Origin: Chloroflexota bacterium
GTDB lineage: Bacteria > Chloroflexota > Anaerolineae > UBA4142
Length of the DNA: 8,428 nucleotides
Direction of reading: 5' to 3'
Assembly (NCBI GenBank): GCA_023380675.1
Contig: JAMCRS010000117.1
Coordinates: forward strand, 629 to 9,056
A program made the position numbers and the translations under genes. The notes beneath the pieces were generated by a model. The model was not told the origin of the DNA, ran no database searches, and was given only the letters and a program-made list of their open reading frames with translations. Positions 1 to 5,258 of this stretch are shown here, in pieces. The first letter of the stretch is position 1. Every line of letters begins with the position of its first letter.

Positions 1-1
1 G

Positions 2-205
2 TACGTCGACGCTGCAATTCGCGGGTTAAAAGAAGAACTTTCTGTGAACGGTATAACTTCGAATGAGATGATATTAGTTCGACCGTTTAGTTTATTAAAA
101 TATGATGACGATGAAAAGAATATTCAACGTGATGTAGCTTGCGCTCCCCAGCAAGAGCCCGAGCCCGGTCGCGCTGATCGTCACCACCAGGACTGCCAGC
201 GCTAG
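2..205 (+). pseudogene. Partial Nudix-like reading frame at the window edge
   Basis: The frame beginning at base 2 is open to the TAG at 203-205. Its first residues include AAIRGLKEELSV, which resembles the second half of a Nudix box (canonical R-E-U-x-E-E-x-G-U), with Gly where the first Glu normally stands and Ser where Gly normally stands. The upstream half of the box would lie outside the window. About 40 residues look protein-like and are encoded by AT-rich codons. After roughly base 124-135 the frame enters the G+C-rich complement of the ABC-2 permease and reads as a shadow, so the Nudix homology probably stops there. It is therefore called a broken fragment, not an intact gene. Nudix proteins hydrolyse nucleoside diphosphates linked to another group; no substrate can be suggested. 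The identification rests on one half-motif. Confidence 0.35.
95..140. other. Composition break between AT-rich left end and G+C-rich body
   Basis: By hand count only about 51 of the first 140 bases are G or C, while the following kilobases are near 60%. The change falls inside the 3' end of the minus-strand permease gene. The permease still looks family-like through residues N168-I171 (about bases 110-124) and then runs into a TAA at 95-97, so the join probably lies at about 95-135. It may be a real recombination end, an insertion edge, or an assembly chimera; the sequence alone does not decide. No target-site duplication, inverted terminal repeat or transposase is visible. Confidence 0.6.
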
Positions 206-622
206 CCCGGGGAGATTGCATCGACTCAAATCCAGCCCGAGGACCAGGCCCCACGCAAAGCAAATGACCACGCTCGCCGCGCCGTCGAGGATATTGATCA
301 AAGCGCGTCCGAAAAAGATCGCGAGCCGGTTCGCCGGCGACGCGATCAAGTAGACCAGGGTGCCGTACGAACGTTCATTCATAATGGCGAGGCTCACCGC
401 GGCAAAGCTGCTGAGCGACGCCATCACCAGCGCATTGCCCACGATGTAAAAGTCGGCGCTGCTCCGGCCGGTCGCCGATACTCCCAACAGCACGAAGAAC
501 AGCAGGTACGTAAAAGGACCCAGGATTTTGGAGACGACATAGCCGGTTGGATTGGCCCAATCGAAAAGGGCGTTATACGCGAGCCATGCGCCGCTGAGGA
601 AAACACGCAGTGAGGCGATCAT
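95..622 (-). CDS. ABC-2 type exporter permease, 3'-truncated
   Basis: This is a membrane subunit of an ABC-2 type exporter. The reading frame gives 175 residues, whereas relatives have about 250-265. Hydrophobic segments are visible at about residues 35-50, 60-82, 103-130 and 137-160. The conserved cytoplasmic motif NERSYGTLVYLIASP (82-96) follows the second one and is the family's usual E-R-x-x-G-T-L signature. The last segments, including the usual extracellular loop and C-terminal helix, are missing: the frame hits TAA where composition becomes AT-rich. The ATG at 622 is preceded by GGGAAGGG (629-636) at a 6-base spacing. It starts 16 bases after the stop of the other permease, so the two are cotranscribed and probably form the heterodimeric pore served by the ATPase. 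As it stands, the pore would lack part of one half. The truncation may be an artefact of the window's left end. Confidence 0.85.
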   Translation of the reverse strand: MIASLRVFLSGAWLAYNALFDWANPTGYVVSKILGPFTYLLFFVLLGVSATGRSSADFYIVGNALVMASLSSFAAVSLAIMNERSYGTLVYLIASPANRLAIFFGRALINILDGAASVVICFAWGLVLGLDLSRCNLPGLALAVLVVTISATGLGLLLGSASYITLNILFIVIIF

Positions 623-638
623 AACCAGCCCTTCCCTT

Positions 639-1430
639 TCACTGCCGCGATAGGCTGGCTTCGATCAGTGTGCGCCGCAGCACCGTCCGAAAGAGCCACG
701 CGGAGAGAAACCAGTAGATCACACAGGAGGCGATCAGCATTCCCCAGCAAAGGACTAACTCTTCCAGAGTCGCAGCCCCGCTCGACGTCGCATGCAGCGC
801 GCGTGCGGCCCAGTACGGAGCCAGCGCGTACGAGATCGGCGTCGTCCACGCCGGCAAGAGCGCGATCGGAAACAAGAATCCTCCGACGATGTACATAGGG
901 AACTCGAACACGTTGAGCCAGATCTCGCTTCCCGGCCGAAGAGCCATCAGCGGCGCGATCACCATGCCAAGTGAGAGCAGCGCCAGCGCCGTCAAGACGA
1001 GCGAGACGCCGAACGCCAGCGGTTCGTTGATACTGATCGAATAGCCAAAGACGTACGCGGCGAAAGGATAACAGAAGAGCATTGAAGTAAGAGACAGCAG
1101 CACGTTGACGGTGGATTTGCCGACGACGATCGTCGACAGGTGCGTCGAGCTGCCGACGATGTACTCGAGGCTGCCGCTCCATCGCTCCGCCAGGATGCCG
1201 TTCGTGTTGAAGAACAACGTCCCAGTCCACAAGCCTGTCATCCCGCTCCCGACGATGACGTAGATTGCTTGAAATCCCGGCGTATCGCGCAGCATGTAGA
1301 TGGCCAGGAGGGCTACAAAGAGCGGCTGCAGCACGATGCCGGATACCGCGAATTGGTCCACCGCAACCTGCGCGAGATACATCCTTCCAGTGGTCCAGGT
1401 GACGCGCAGGTACCACTCGAGCCGGCTCAT
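639..1430 (-). CDS. ABC-2 type exporter permease, full length
   Basis: This 263-residue integral membrane protein is the first permease of a three-gene exporter operon. About six hydrophobic segments can be seen, at roughly residues 30-48, 55-75, 105-130, 138-163, 175-195 and 226-248. The cytoplasmic ERWSGSLEYIVGSS motif (82-95) matches the conserved E-R-x-x-G-x-L-E segment of ABC-2 permeases. A P-x-x-x-x-G-x-x-x-P-x-x-x-L-P pattern (178-193) matches the usual re-entrant C-terminal region. The ATG at 1430 overlaps the ATPase stop in an ATGA arrangement and has GGAGG (1437-1441) 6 bases upstream inside the ATPase gene, so translation is probably coupled. Its substrate cannot be read from sequence: related systems export drugs, lipids, polysaccharides or antibiotics. 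The length and motif order are normal, unlike the neighbouring truncated permease. Confidence 0.92.
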   Translation of the reverse strand: MSRLEWYLRVTWTTGRMYLAQVAVDQFAVSGIVLQPLFVALLAIYMLRDTPGFQAIYVIVGSGMTGLWTGTLFFNTNGILAERWSGSLEYIVGSSTHLSTIVVGKSTVNVLLSLTSMLFCYPFAAYVFGYSISINEPLAFGVSLVLTALALLSLGMVIAPLMALRPGSEIWLNVFEFPMYIVGGFLFPIALLPAWTTPISYALAPYWAARALHATSSGAATLEELVLCWGMLIASCVIYWFLSAWLFRTVLRRTLIEASLSRQ

Positions 1431-2404
1431 CCCTTGCCTCCGACCAGCCTCACGTAGGCATCCTCGAGCGTCGGCTCGCGCACGACCACGTTATCCACCC
1501 GCAGTCCCAGCCCTTGCAGAGTGTTGACGATCGGCGCCACCATCGCCGCGCCACTGCGCGTGTGAACGCGCAGCGCTTGCTTCTGGTCGCGGTTTTCGAG
1601 CGACAGCATATTCACGCCATCCAACGCCTTGATGCGATCGAGCGCGTCCGCCGGAATGCCCGGTATCTCGAACTCGACCACGGACAAATCCTGCACGTAG
1701 CGCTTGAGTCCCGCCGGCGTATCCAGCGCCACGATCTTTCCGTGATCGATAACGCCGACCCGCTTGCAGAGCGCGTCGGCTTCGAACATATAGTGCGTTG
1801 TCAGCAGAATCGTCTTTTGTTGCTCCTGCAGGCTGCAGATGACCTGCCGCAGTTCTCGTGCGCCCACCGGGTCGAGGCCCATCGTCGGCTCGTCGAGAAA
1901 AAGGACCTCCGGATCGTGGAGGAGGGCGCGCGCAATGTGCAGACGCTGTTTCATCCCGCGCGAATAGCCCTCTACTTTTTCGTCCCCGCGCCCGGCGAGG
2001 CCTACGAGTTCCAGCAGCAGCGGGATGCGCTTTTTCTGAACCTCGGGCGCAACGTGATACAGATTAGCAAAGTAAACCAGGTTGTCGTGGCCGGAGAGCC
2101 GCCAGTACAGGCCGCGCTCGCCTCCAAAGATGAATCCGATATGCGGTCGGACCCTTTCCGCCTCGCGTGCGGCGTCGTAACCAAGAATCCGTGCCTGGCC
2201 TTCGGTCGGTGTGAGCAGCGTCGTCAGCATCTTGACGGTCGTCGTCTTGCCCGCGCCGTTCGGCCCCACCAGCCCGAACAGCTCACCCCGCTCGACCTCG
2301 AAATCGATGCCGTCTACAGCCACAACCTGTTTCGTCGTTCGTCGGATGACGCCGATGCGCGTCGTGTAGATGCGTCTGAGATGTGTGACTTGGATCGCGT
2401 TCAC
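1427..2404 (-). CDS. ABC-2 exporter ATP-binding protein
   Basis: This cytoplasmic ATPase of 325 residues powers the two ABC-2 permeases downstream. Visible motifs are Walker A GPNGAGKTT (47-55), signature YSRGMKQ (147-153), Walker B VLFLDEP (167-173) and the switch histidine in TTH (202-204). The region where the Q-loop glutamine normally lies reads FIFGGERGLYWRLSG (91-105), with no Gln. A similar GGERGLYWRL stretch is, as I recall, usual in one exporter subgroup, so it need not be a defect. The C-terminal 85 residues end in EPTLEDAYVRLVG, typical of the DUF4162-like tail of DrrA/CcmA-type exporter ATPases. The start is GTG: an in-frame TGA two codons upstream rules out any earlier start, and GGGGTGA lies just before it. 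The gene is first in its operon, after a leader of about 240 bases. Confidence 0.94.
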   Translation of the reverse strand: MNAIQVTHLRRIYTTRIGVIRRTTKQVVAVDGIDFEVERGELFGLVGPNGAGKTTTVKMLTTLLTPTEGQARILGYDAAREAERVRPHIGFIFGGERGLYWRLSGHDNLVYFANLYHVAPEVQKKRIPLLLELVGLAGRGDEKVEGYSRGMKQRLHIARALLHDPEVLFLDEPTMGLDPVGARELRQVICSLQEQQKTILLTTHYMFEADALCKRVGVIDHGKIVALDTPAGLKRYVQDLSVVEFEIPGIPADALDRIKALDGVNMLSLENRDQKQALRVHTRSGAAMVAPIVNTLQGLGLRVDNVVVREPTLEDAYVRLVGGKG

Positions 2405-2407
2405 TGG

Positions 2408-2414
2408 TCACCCC
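2408..2414 (-). promoter_or_regulatory. Ribosome binding site fixing the GTG start of the exporter ATPase
   Basis: On the minus strand GGGGTGA lies 3 bases before the GTG at 2404-2402, so its GG core is at a normal distance. The TGA within it is also an in-frame stop relative to the ATPase, so translation cannot begin upstream of this GTG. Confidence 0.65.
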
Positions 2415-2455
2415 GAATCGGTCTCGTGGCAAAATAAAGACATCGAACCTATGGC

Positions 2456-2479
2456 GCGCAGCCATCCAGGATGGCGCGG
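2456..2479 (-). promoter_or_regulatory. Near-perfect inverted repeat in the exporter leader
   Basis: GCCATCC (2461-2467), a single A, then GGATGGC (2469-2475) form a perfect odd-centred palindrome. Three further pairs (2457-2459 with 2476-2478) form if A2460 is bulged. As RNA it folds with a CAG loop, about 55 bases before the ATPase start. The direct repeat ATGGCGCG at 2451-2458 and 2471-2478 overlaps it. It could be an operator or a leader hairpin. No U-run follows on the minus strand, so it is not an intrinsic terminator. Confidence 0.4.
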
Positions 2480-2639
2480 CGTCAAGCGGTCGATGCCTTT
2501 TGTAGCAAAGGGTAGCGCAGATGCTCTTGTTGCGTTCCACCAATGGTCGCCAAGCGGATGCTCCCTTCCGACCGAGCCGAAACGCAGAAACCTGACGATG
2601 ATCGCGCGGGAGGTTGACCGGTGGAGCAAGTCAAATGTG

Positions 2640-2649
2640 CTGGTACCAG
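2640..2649. promoter_or_regulatory. CTGGTACCAG palindrome at the exporter promoter
   Basis: This perfect 10-base palindrome overlaps the edge of the candidate minus-strand -10 box and reaches the expected transcription start. It is well placed for a repressor dimer to block initiation. The TGG/CCA ends recall the half-sites near the GntR gene, but spacing and centre differ, so a shared regulator is only a guess. Confidence 0.4.
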
Positions 2650-2676
2650 TATATCACGCGATCCGAGCGAAACCAA
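2648..2676 (-). promoter_or_regulatory. Candidate sigma70-type promoter for the exporter operon
   Basis: On the minus strand an extended -10, TGATATACT (2656-2648), has TATACT matching five of six consensus bases. A weak -35, TTGGTT (2676-2671), lies exactly 17 bases upstream. Transcription would start near 2641 and leave a leader of about 240 bases before the ATPase GTG. The extended -10 may compensate for the poor -35. The rest of the 2405-2764 gap shows no convincing gene: the frames across it lack good starts and recognisable motifs. I also see no intrinsic terminator after the URO-D-like gene, so some readthrough into this operon is possible. Confidence 0.5.
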
Positions 2677-2764
2677 ATCGACCGTGCGCGGATGGCGAGA
2701 GAGCGTGGTGAATACCGCGTCCTTTGGCCCCGTGGCCTTATACGCTGGATCGCGCCTGCCCCGG

Positions 2765-3934
2765 CTACCGGCTGCTCGGTTTCCCCTTGTCGACCAGACT
2801 CTTTCCCAGCGCGGCCTCGTACATCGCGACGACGTTTTCTGCCGGGACATCGGCCTGAATGTTGTGGACCGAGCCAAGGACGTAGCCGCCGCCTTGGTTC
2901 AGTTGTTCGATACGAAGCCGCGTTTCCGTGCGGACCTGGTCCGGCGTTCCAAACGGCAGCGTCGACTGCGTATCGATCGCGCCCCAGAATGCGAGCCGAT
3001 CTCCAACCTCTTTCTTGAGCGCGGCCGTATCGCCCATCCCTTTGGCCGAGACCTGGACCGGATTGATCGCGTCGATCCCCATGTCGGCCAGGCTGTTCAA
3101 CACGGGAAGGACCGCGCCGTCCGTGTGGTAGACGATCTTGGCGGAGGTCTTGCTCCGAAGGTATTCCACGAATTTTCGCAGGCGCGGCTCGAGCAACTTG
3201 TGATATGTGGCCGGTGAAACGATCAGCCGATCCTGCATCGCCAGATCGTCGTACGTGAACACCACGTCGACCACATCGCCGACCGCGTCCAGGATGTAGC
3301 CGCAGGTCGCCATCTGGATTGCCATGACTTGATCGAGGAGCGTAGCGAGACGAGCTTGGTCAGCTGCGGCGTCGAGATACCAGCTGGAAAAACCGCGCAG
3401 GAGCTGGCTGTGCTGAATGAAACTGCCCGGGAGCGAGAGGACGATGGCCCAATCGTCCTGGGCGCGGAAGCTGAGCGCTTGCTCGCGCAAGCCCCGGATG
3501 CGTCCCGCGTCCTGCGGCGTGGGCCAGCGATAGTTCAAAATATCCTGGGTCGAGATCTCGCCGTCGAGTGGAGCGTTCGCAACAAAGTAGGTATCCGCGT
3601 TCGGCGGCCTCTTTCGCACCAGACCCCATTCGTCCGTGTAGGCGTCCTCGTTGGTCGAATCGACGTGCGGCCCGGCATCCGGCAGACCCACCACGATGCC
3701 CCGCGTGTCGATGCCCAACAACTCCAACACGCTCGAATCGACATTCGCGATCTGCGCGGCGCGATCAAAGGTTTCGGTCTGCCCCAATTCCAAGCCGAGA
3801 AAAGTCAGTAGGCGTTCGTACGTTTTAGTCGAAATACCGGTGACTGGCGTGGATCCCAGATCGATCGGTACGCGGTCCGGTTGCTGATGGGAGAGAGCGG
3901 CGAGTACGCGCTCGCGGTGCGTCATTTTTTGCAT
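2765..3934 (-). CDS. Uroporphyrinogen decarboxylase superfamily protein (not HemE)
   Basis: This 389-residue cytoplasmic protein belongs to the URO-D/MtaA TIM-barrel superfamily. The N-terminus RERVLAALSHQQPDRVPID (7-25) is the superfamily opening. It lacks the RQAGR-type substrate segment of true heme-pathway HemE, so heme synthesis is unlikely. Further landmarks are KIVYHTDGAVLPVL (266-279), GIDAINPVQ (286-294), FWGAIDTQSTLPFGTP (316-331) and GSVHNIQADVPAEN (354-367). Corrinoid methyltransferases of the superfamily bind zinc with H-x-C plus a later Cys. Here the motif is H270-T-D272-G and the only Cys is C211, so any metal site must differ. The ATG at 3934 has AGGAG (3940-3944) 5 bases upstream; the Met at codon 4 is too far from it. 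The gene is transcribed divergently from the regulator and sugar importer, which suggests action on the imported compound. The reaction is unknown. Confidence 0.88.
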   Translation of the reverse strand: MQKMTHRERVLAALSHQQPDRVPIDLGSTPVTGISTKTYERLLTFLGLELGQTETFDRAAQIANVDSSVLELLGIDTRGIVVGLPDAGPHVDSTNEDAYTDEWGLVRKRPPNADTYFVANAPLDGEISTQDILNYRWPTPQDAGRIRGLREQALSFRAQDDWAIVLSLPGSFIQHSQLLRGFSSWYLDAAADQARLATLLDQVMAIQMATCGYILDAVGDVVDVVFTYDDLAMQDRLIVSPATYHKLLEPRLRKFVEYLRSKTSAKIVYHTDGAVLPVLNSLADMGIDAINPVQVSAKGMGDTAALKKEVGDRLAFWGAIDTQSTLPFGTPDQVRTETRLRIEQLNQGGGYVLGSVHNIQADVPAENVVAMYEAALGKSLVDKGKPSSR

Positions 3935-3980
3935 TTTTGCTCCTGACTTTGCCTGCTAGTTTGCATCTTTGTCACGCTGT

Positions 3981-3998
3981 CGGCATGCCGGCTGGCAT
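3981..3998. promoter_or_regulatory. Overlapping palindromes between the divergent promoters and the URO-D-like gene
   Basis: CGGCATGCCG (3981-3990) is a perfect palindrome. It overlaps ATGCC-GGCT-GGCAT (3985-3998), an inverted repeat with a 4-base centre. The pair lies immediately upstream of the plus-strand -35 and within the expected leader of the URO-D-like transcript. It could be a second operator or an activator site. Confidence 0.35.
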
Positions 3999-3999
3999 A

Positions 4000-4028
4000 T
4001 TGACAATTTGACGTTATTTGGATAGAAT
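4000..4028 (+). promoter_or_regulatory. Strong sigma70-type promoter for the GntR-sugar importer operon
   Basis: A perfect -35 TTGACA (4000-4005) is separated by exactly 17 bases from TAGAAT (4023-4028), a five-of-six match to the -10 consensus. Transcription should begin near 4035, giving a leader of about 59 bases before the regulator's ATG. Such a strong core promoter immediately followed by operator-like repeats is typical of a repressed operon. Confidence 0.8.
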
Positions 4029-4056
4029 GGATATTGGATATTGGATACATTATCCA
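4028..4056. promoter_or_regulatory. Operator-like repeat array (three TGGATAT units plus an inverted half)
   Basis: TGGATAT occurs head to tail at 4028-4034 and 4035-4041, and as TGGATAC at 4042-4048. The third copy forms TGGATA-CAT-TATCCA (4042-4056), a perfect 6-base inverted repeat with a 3-base centre. GntR/FCD proteins usually bind short palindromes of this size as dimers. The array covers the expected start sites of both divergent promoters, so one bound protein could control both. Binding by the adjacent regulator is inferred. Confidence 0.6.
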
Positions 4057-4084
4057 TTATAGTCTGTTCCTCAACGAAAGGCAA
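4056..4084 (-). promoter_or_regulatory. Sigma70-type promoter for the URO-D-like gene
   Basis: On the minus strand a perfect -10 TATAAT (4061-4056) lies 17 bases from TTGCCT (4084-4079), a four-of-six -35 match. Transcription would start near 4049, inside the TGGATA-CAT-TATCCA palindrome, and leave a leader of about 115 bases. The minus start lies to the right of the plus-strand start near 4035, so the two promoters overlap face to face and should compete. Confidence 0.65.
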
Positions 4085-4087
4085 GGA
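4083..4087 (+). promoter_or_regulatory. Ribosome binding site deciding the regulator start
   Basis: AAGGA ends 6 bases before the ATG at 4094. The frame is open upstream to a TTG at 4034, but that codon falls at the expected transcription start and has no ribosome binding site, so the ATG is preferred. Confidence 0.75.
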
Positions 4088-4093
4088 CGGTCG

Positions 4094-4774
4094 ATGGCCG
4101 CTACATACCGAACGATGCAGGAAATCGTGACCGATAGCATCCGTGACGCGATCCTTTCCGGCAAGTATTCGCCTGGAGAACGCCTTATCGCTGACGATCT
4201 GGCGAAGGACTTGGGTGTCAGCCGAATGCCGGTTCGGGAAGCGCTTCATCGCCTGCAAGTCGCCGGGCTGGTTACCATGCTTCCGCACAAAGGTGCGGTC
4301 GTGACCGAGCTCTCCCAGGAAGAGATCATCGAGAGCTACCACATCCGCGCGGTCCTGGATGGCTTGGCGGCGCGGCTCGCGGCGCCTCACCTTGCTCCCT
4401 CGGACTATGCCCGCCTGAAAGAGATCCTTCAGGAAATGGAAAAGGCTGTCGACGCGAAAGACGTGGACAGCGTCCTGGTGCTCAACCGCGCGTTCCACGA
4501 AGTGATCTGGCAGGCCGCCCACGCCCCGCACCTCCAATCCCTTTTGCAGAACCTCTACGACGCGAGCGAACGGTTCCGCAACATCAGTATCATCCTGCCC
4601 GGCCGCCTCGAGCAGTTCACACAGGACCATCGGCAGATCGTGCAGATGCTCGAGATGGGCGATGTGGTGAAGGCCGAGCGATACGCCAACGAACATCACG
4701 AAAGCACCGCCAGGCGGCTCTTGAATTCCATCGAAAAAGCTAGCGATAAAATCCCAACTTCGACGGACAAGTGA
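4094..4774 (+). CDS. GntR family transcriptional regulator, FCD (FadR-type) subfamily
   Basis: This 226-residue DNA-binding repressor or activator probably governs the divergent operons on either side. An N-terminal winged helix-turn-helix spans about residues 8-72, with the GntR signature L-A-K-D-L-G-V-S-R-M-P-V-R-E-A-L (36-51) and wing HKGAVV (65-70). The FCD effector domain covers about 80-215. Its expected metal or ligand positions appear as N131-x-x-x-H135, D178-H179 and H201-H202. The first is Asn where Asp is commoner, a tolerated variant. Members bind carboxylate metabolites such as sugar acids, lactate or fatty acyl-CoA; a sugar-acid signal would suit the neighbours. It is the first gene of a five-gene operon and ends 7 bases before the cupin start. 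The repeat array at 4028-4056 over both promoters suggests autoregulation. Confidence 0.92.
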   Translation: MAATYRTMQEIVTDSIRDAILSGKYSPGERLIADDLAKDLGVSRMPVREALHRLQVAGLVTMLPHKGAVVTELSQEEIIESYHIRAVLDGLAARLAAPHLAPSDYARLKEILQEMEKAVDAKDVDSVLVLNRAFHEVIWQAAHAPHLQSLLQNLYDASERFRNISIILPGRLEQFTQDHRQIVQMLEMGDVVKAERYANEHHESTARRLLNSIEKASDKIPTSTDK

Positions 4775-4781
4775 GTCAAAG

Positions 4782-5144
4782 ATGCCTATCTATTCCTGGT
4801 CCAACATTCCCAAAGACGTCGTCCCGAGCCTGTCTCTGCCGGCCGGCATGTCCCGGCAAAGCATCGTGGGCGACCAGTCCATGCTCTGCATGCACGAAGC
4901 CTTCCCAAATCTGAAATGCAAGCCCCATCAACACGAAGCGGAGCAATTCAGTATCATGCTCAAAGGACGTATGCGGTTCGTCATTGGAACCGATACCTAC
5001 GTGCTTGGACCGGGAGAGATCGCGCACATTCCGAGCGGCGTCGAGCACTCGATCGAGAGTCTGGACGAATACGTTCTAGCGCTCGACGTGTTTTCGCCGC
5101 TGCGACCCGACATACTGGCGCGCTTGAAGGAGATCGGCGCGTGA
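4782..5144 (+). CDS. Small cupin, KdgF-like
   Basis: This single-domain cupin has 120 residues, the usual size for KdgF-type proteins. Motif 1 has H49-Q-H51-x3-Q55 followed by G62, and motif 2 is GEIAHIPSGVEH (78-89). These supply three His and one Gln as likely metal ligands. The ending LDVFSPLRPDIL (101-112) closely resembles the C-terminal D-V-F-x-P-x-R-x-D of KdgF, which converts 4,5-unsaturated uronates to their linear keto forms in pectin and alginate breakdown. Many small cupins share this pattern, so the activity is a hypothesis. The ATG lies 7 bases after the regulator stop with only a weak GTGAG upstream, suggesting translational coupling. No signal peptide is present, so it is cytoplasmic and would act on imported sugar. 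Confidence 0.85.
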   Translation: MPIYSWSNIPKDVVPSLSLPAGMSRQSIVGDQSMLCMHEAFPNLKCKPHQHEAEQFSIMLKGRMRFVIGTDTYVLGPGEIAHIPSGVEHSIESLDEYVLALDVFSPLRPDILARLKEIGA

Positions 5145-5146
5145 CC

Positions 5147-5166
5147 CACACGCGCACACACGCGCA
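5147..5166. repeat. Alternating pyrimidine-purine tract
   Basis: Twenty bases of strictly alternating C-A and C-G dinucleotides follow the cupin stop. Such tracts can adopt Z-DNA under supercoiling. It may equally be a chance simple repeat in a spacer; no transcription signal is attached to it. Confidence 0.4.
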
Positions 5167-5174
5167 AGTCCGCG

Positions 5175-5183
5175 AGGAGGTGA
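5175..5183 (+). promoter_or_regulatory. Orphan Shine-Dalgarno-like AGGAGGTGA
   Basis: This near-perfect complement to the 16S rRNA tail has no ATG, GTG or TTG at a normal distance after it. An overlapping GTG (5179) opens only 12 codons to a TGA at 5216-5218. It may be a chance match, a leader-peptide relic or a ribosome standby site about 75 bases before the binding-protein gene. The rest of 5145-5258 shows no clear promoter or terminator, so the binding-protein gene is probably cotranscribed with the cupin. Confidence 0.35.
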
Positions 5184-5258
5184 CGACCAAGAGGAAGACG
5201 TACAGCGTAGTACTCTGAGCCGATCCTGTCAGTCCCAAAAATCAAGGAGTGAGAAGAA

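Noticed and set aside
1514..2437. A 307-codon plus-strand frame opposite the exporter ATPase
   Set aside because: The minus strand holds an ABC ATPase with all motifs. The plus frame has no ribosome binding site or recognisable domain.
2408..2629. A 73-codon minus-strand frame in the gap before the exporter ATPase
   Set aside because: It starts at a TTG with no ribosome binding site, matches no family I know, and overlaps the leader inverted repeat. Only its last 11 codons, from an ATG, are kept as a speculative leader frame.
2370..2711. A 113-codon plus-strand frame across the 2405-2764 gap
   Set aside because: It has no recognisable domain or good ribosome binding site and begins inside the ATPase gene on the opposite strand.
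2700..2764. Intrinsic terminator after the URO-D-like gene
   Set aside because: Only a 4-base-pair GGCC...GGCC pairing is present and no U-run follows on the minus strand.
2765..3934. Heme-pathway uroporphyrinogen decarboxylase (HemE)
   Set aside because: The RQAGR-type substrate segment at the N-terminus is missing, and the neighbours are sugar-uptake genes, not tetrapyrrole genes.
4034..4093. A 20-residue N-terminal extension of the regulator starting at TTG 4034
   Set aside because: The TTG coincides with the predicted transcription start and has no ribosome binding site. AAGGA before ATG 4094 gives a standard GntR length.
3956..4699. A 247-codon minus-strand frame opposite the GntR regulator and running through the divergent control region
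   Set aside because: It overlaps a confident regulator gene and both promoters, and reads as the complement of GntR codons.
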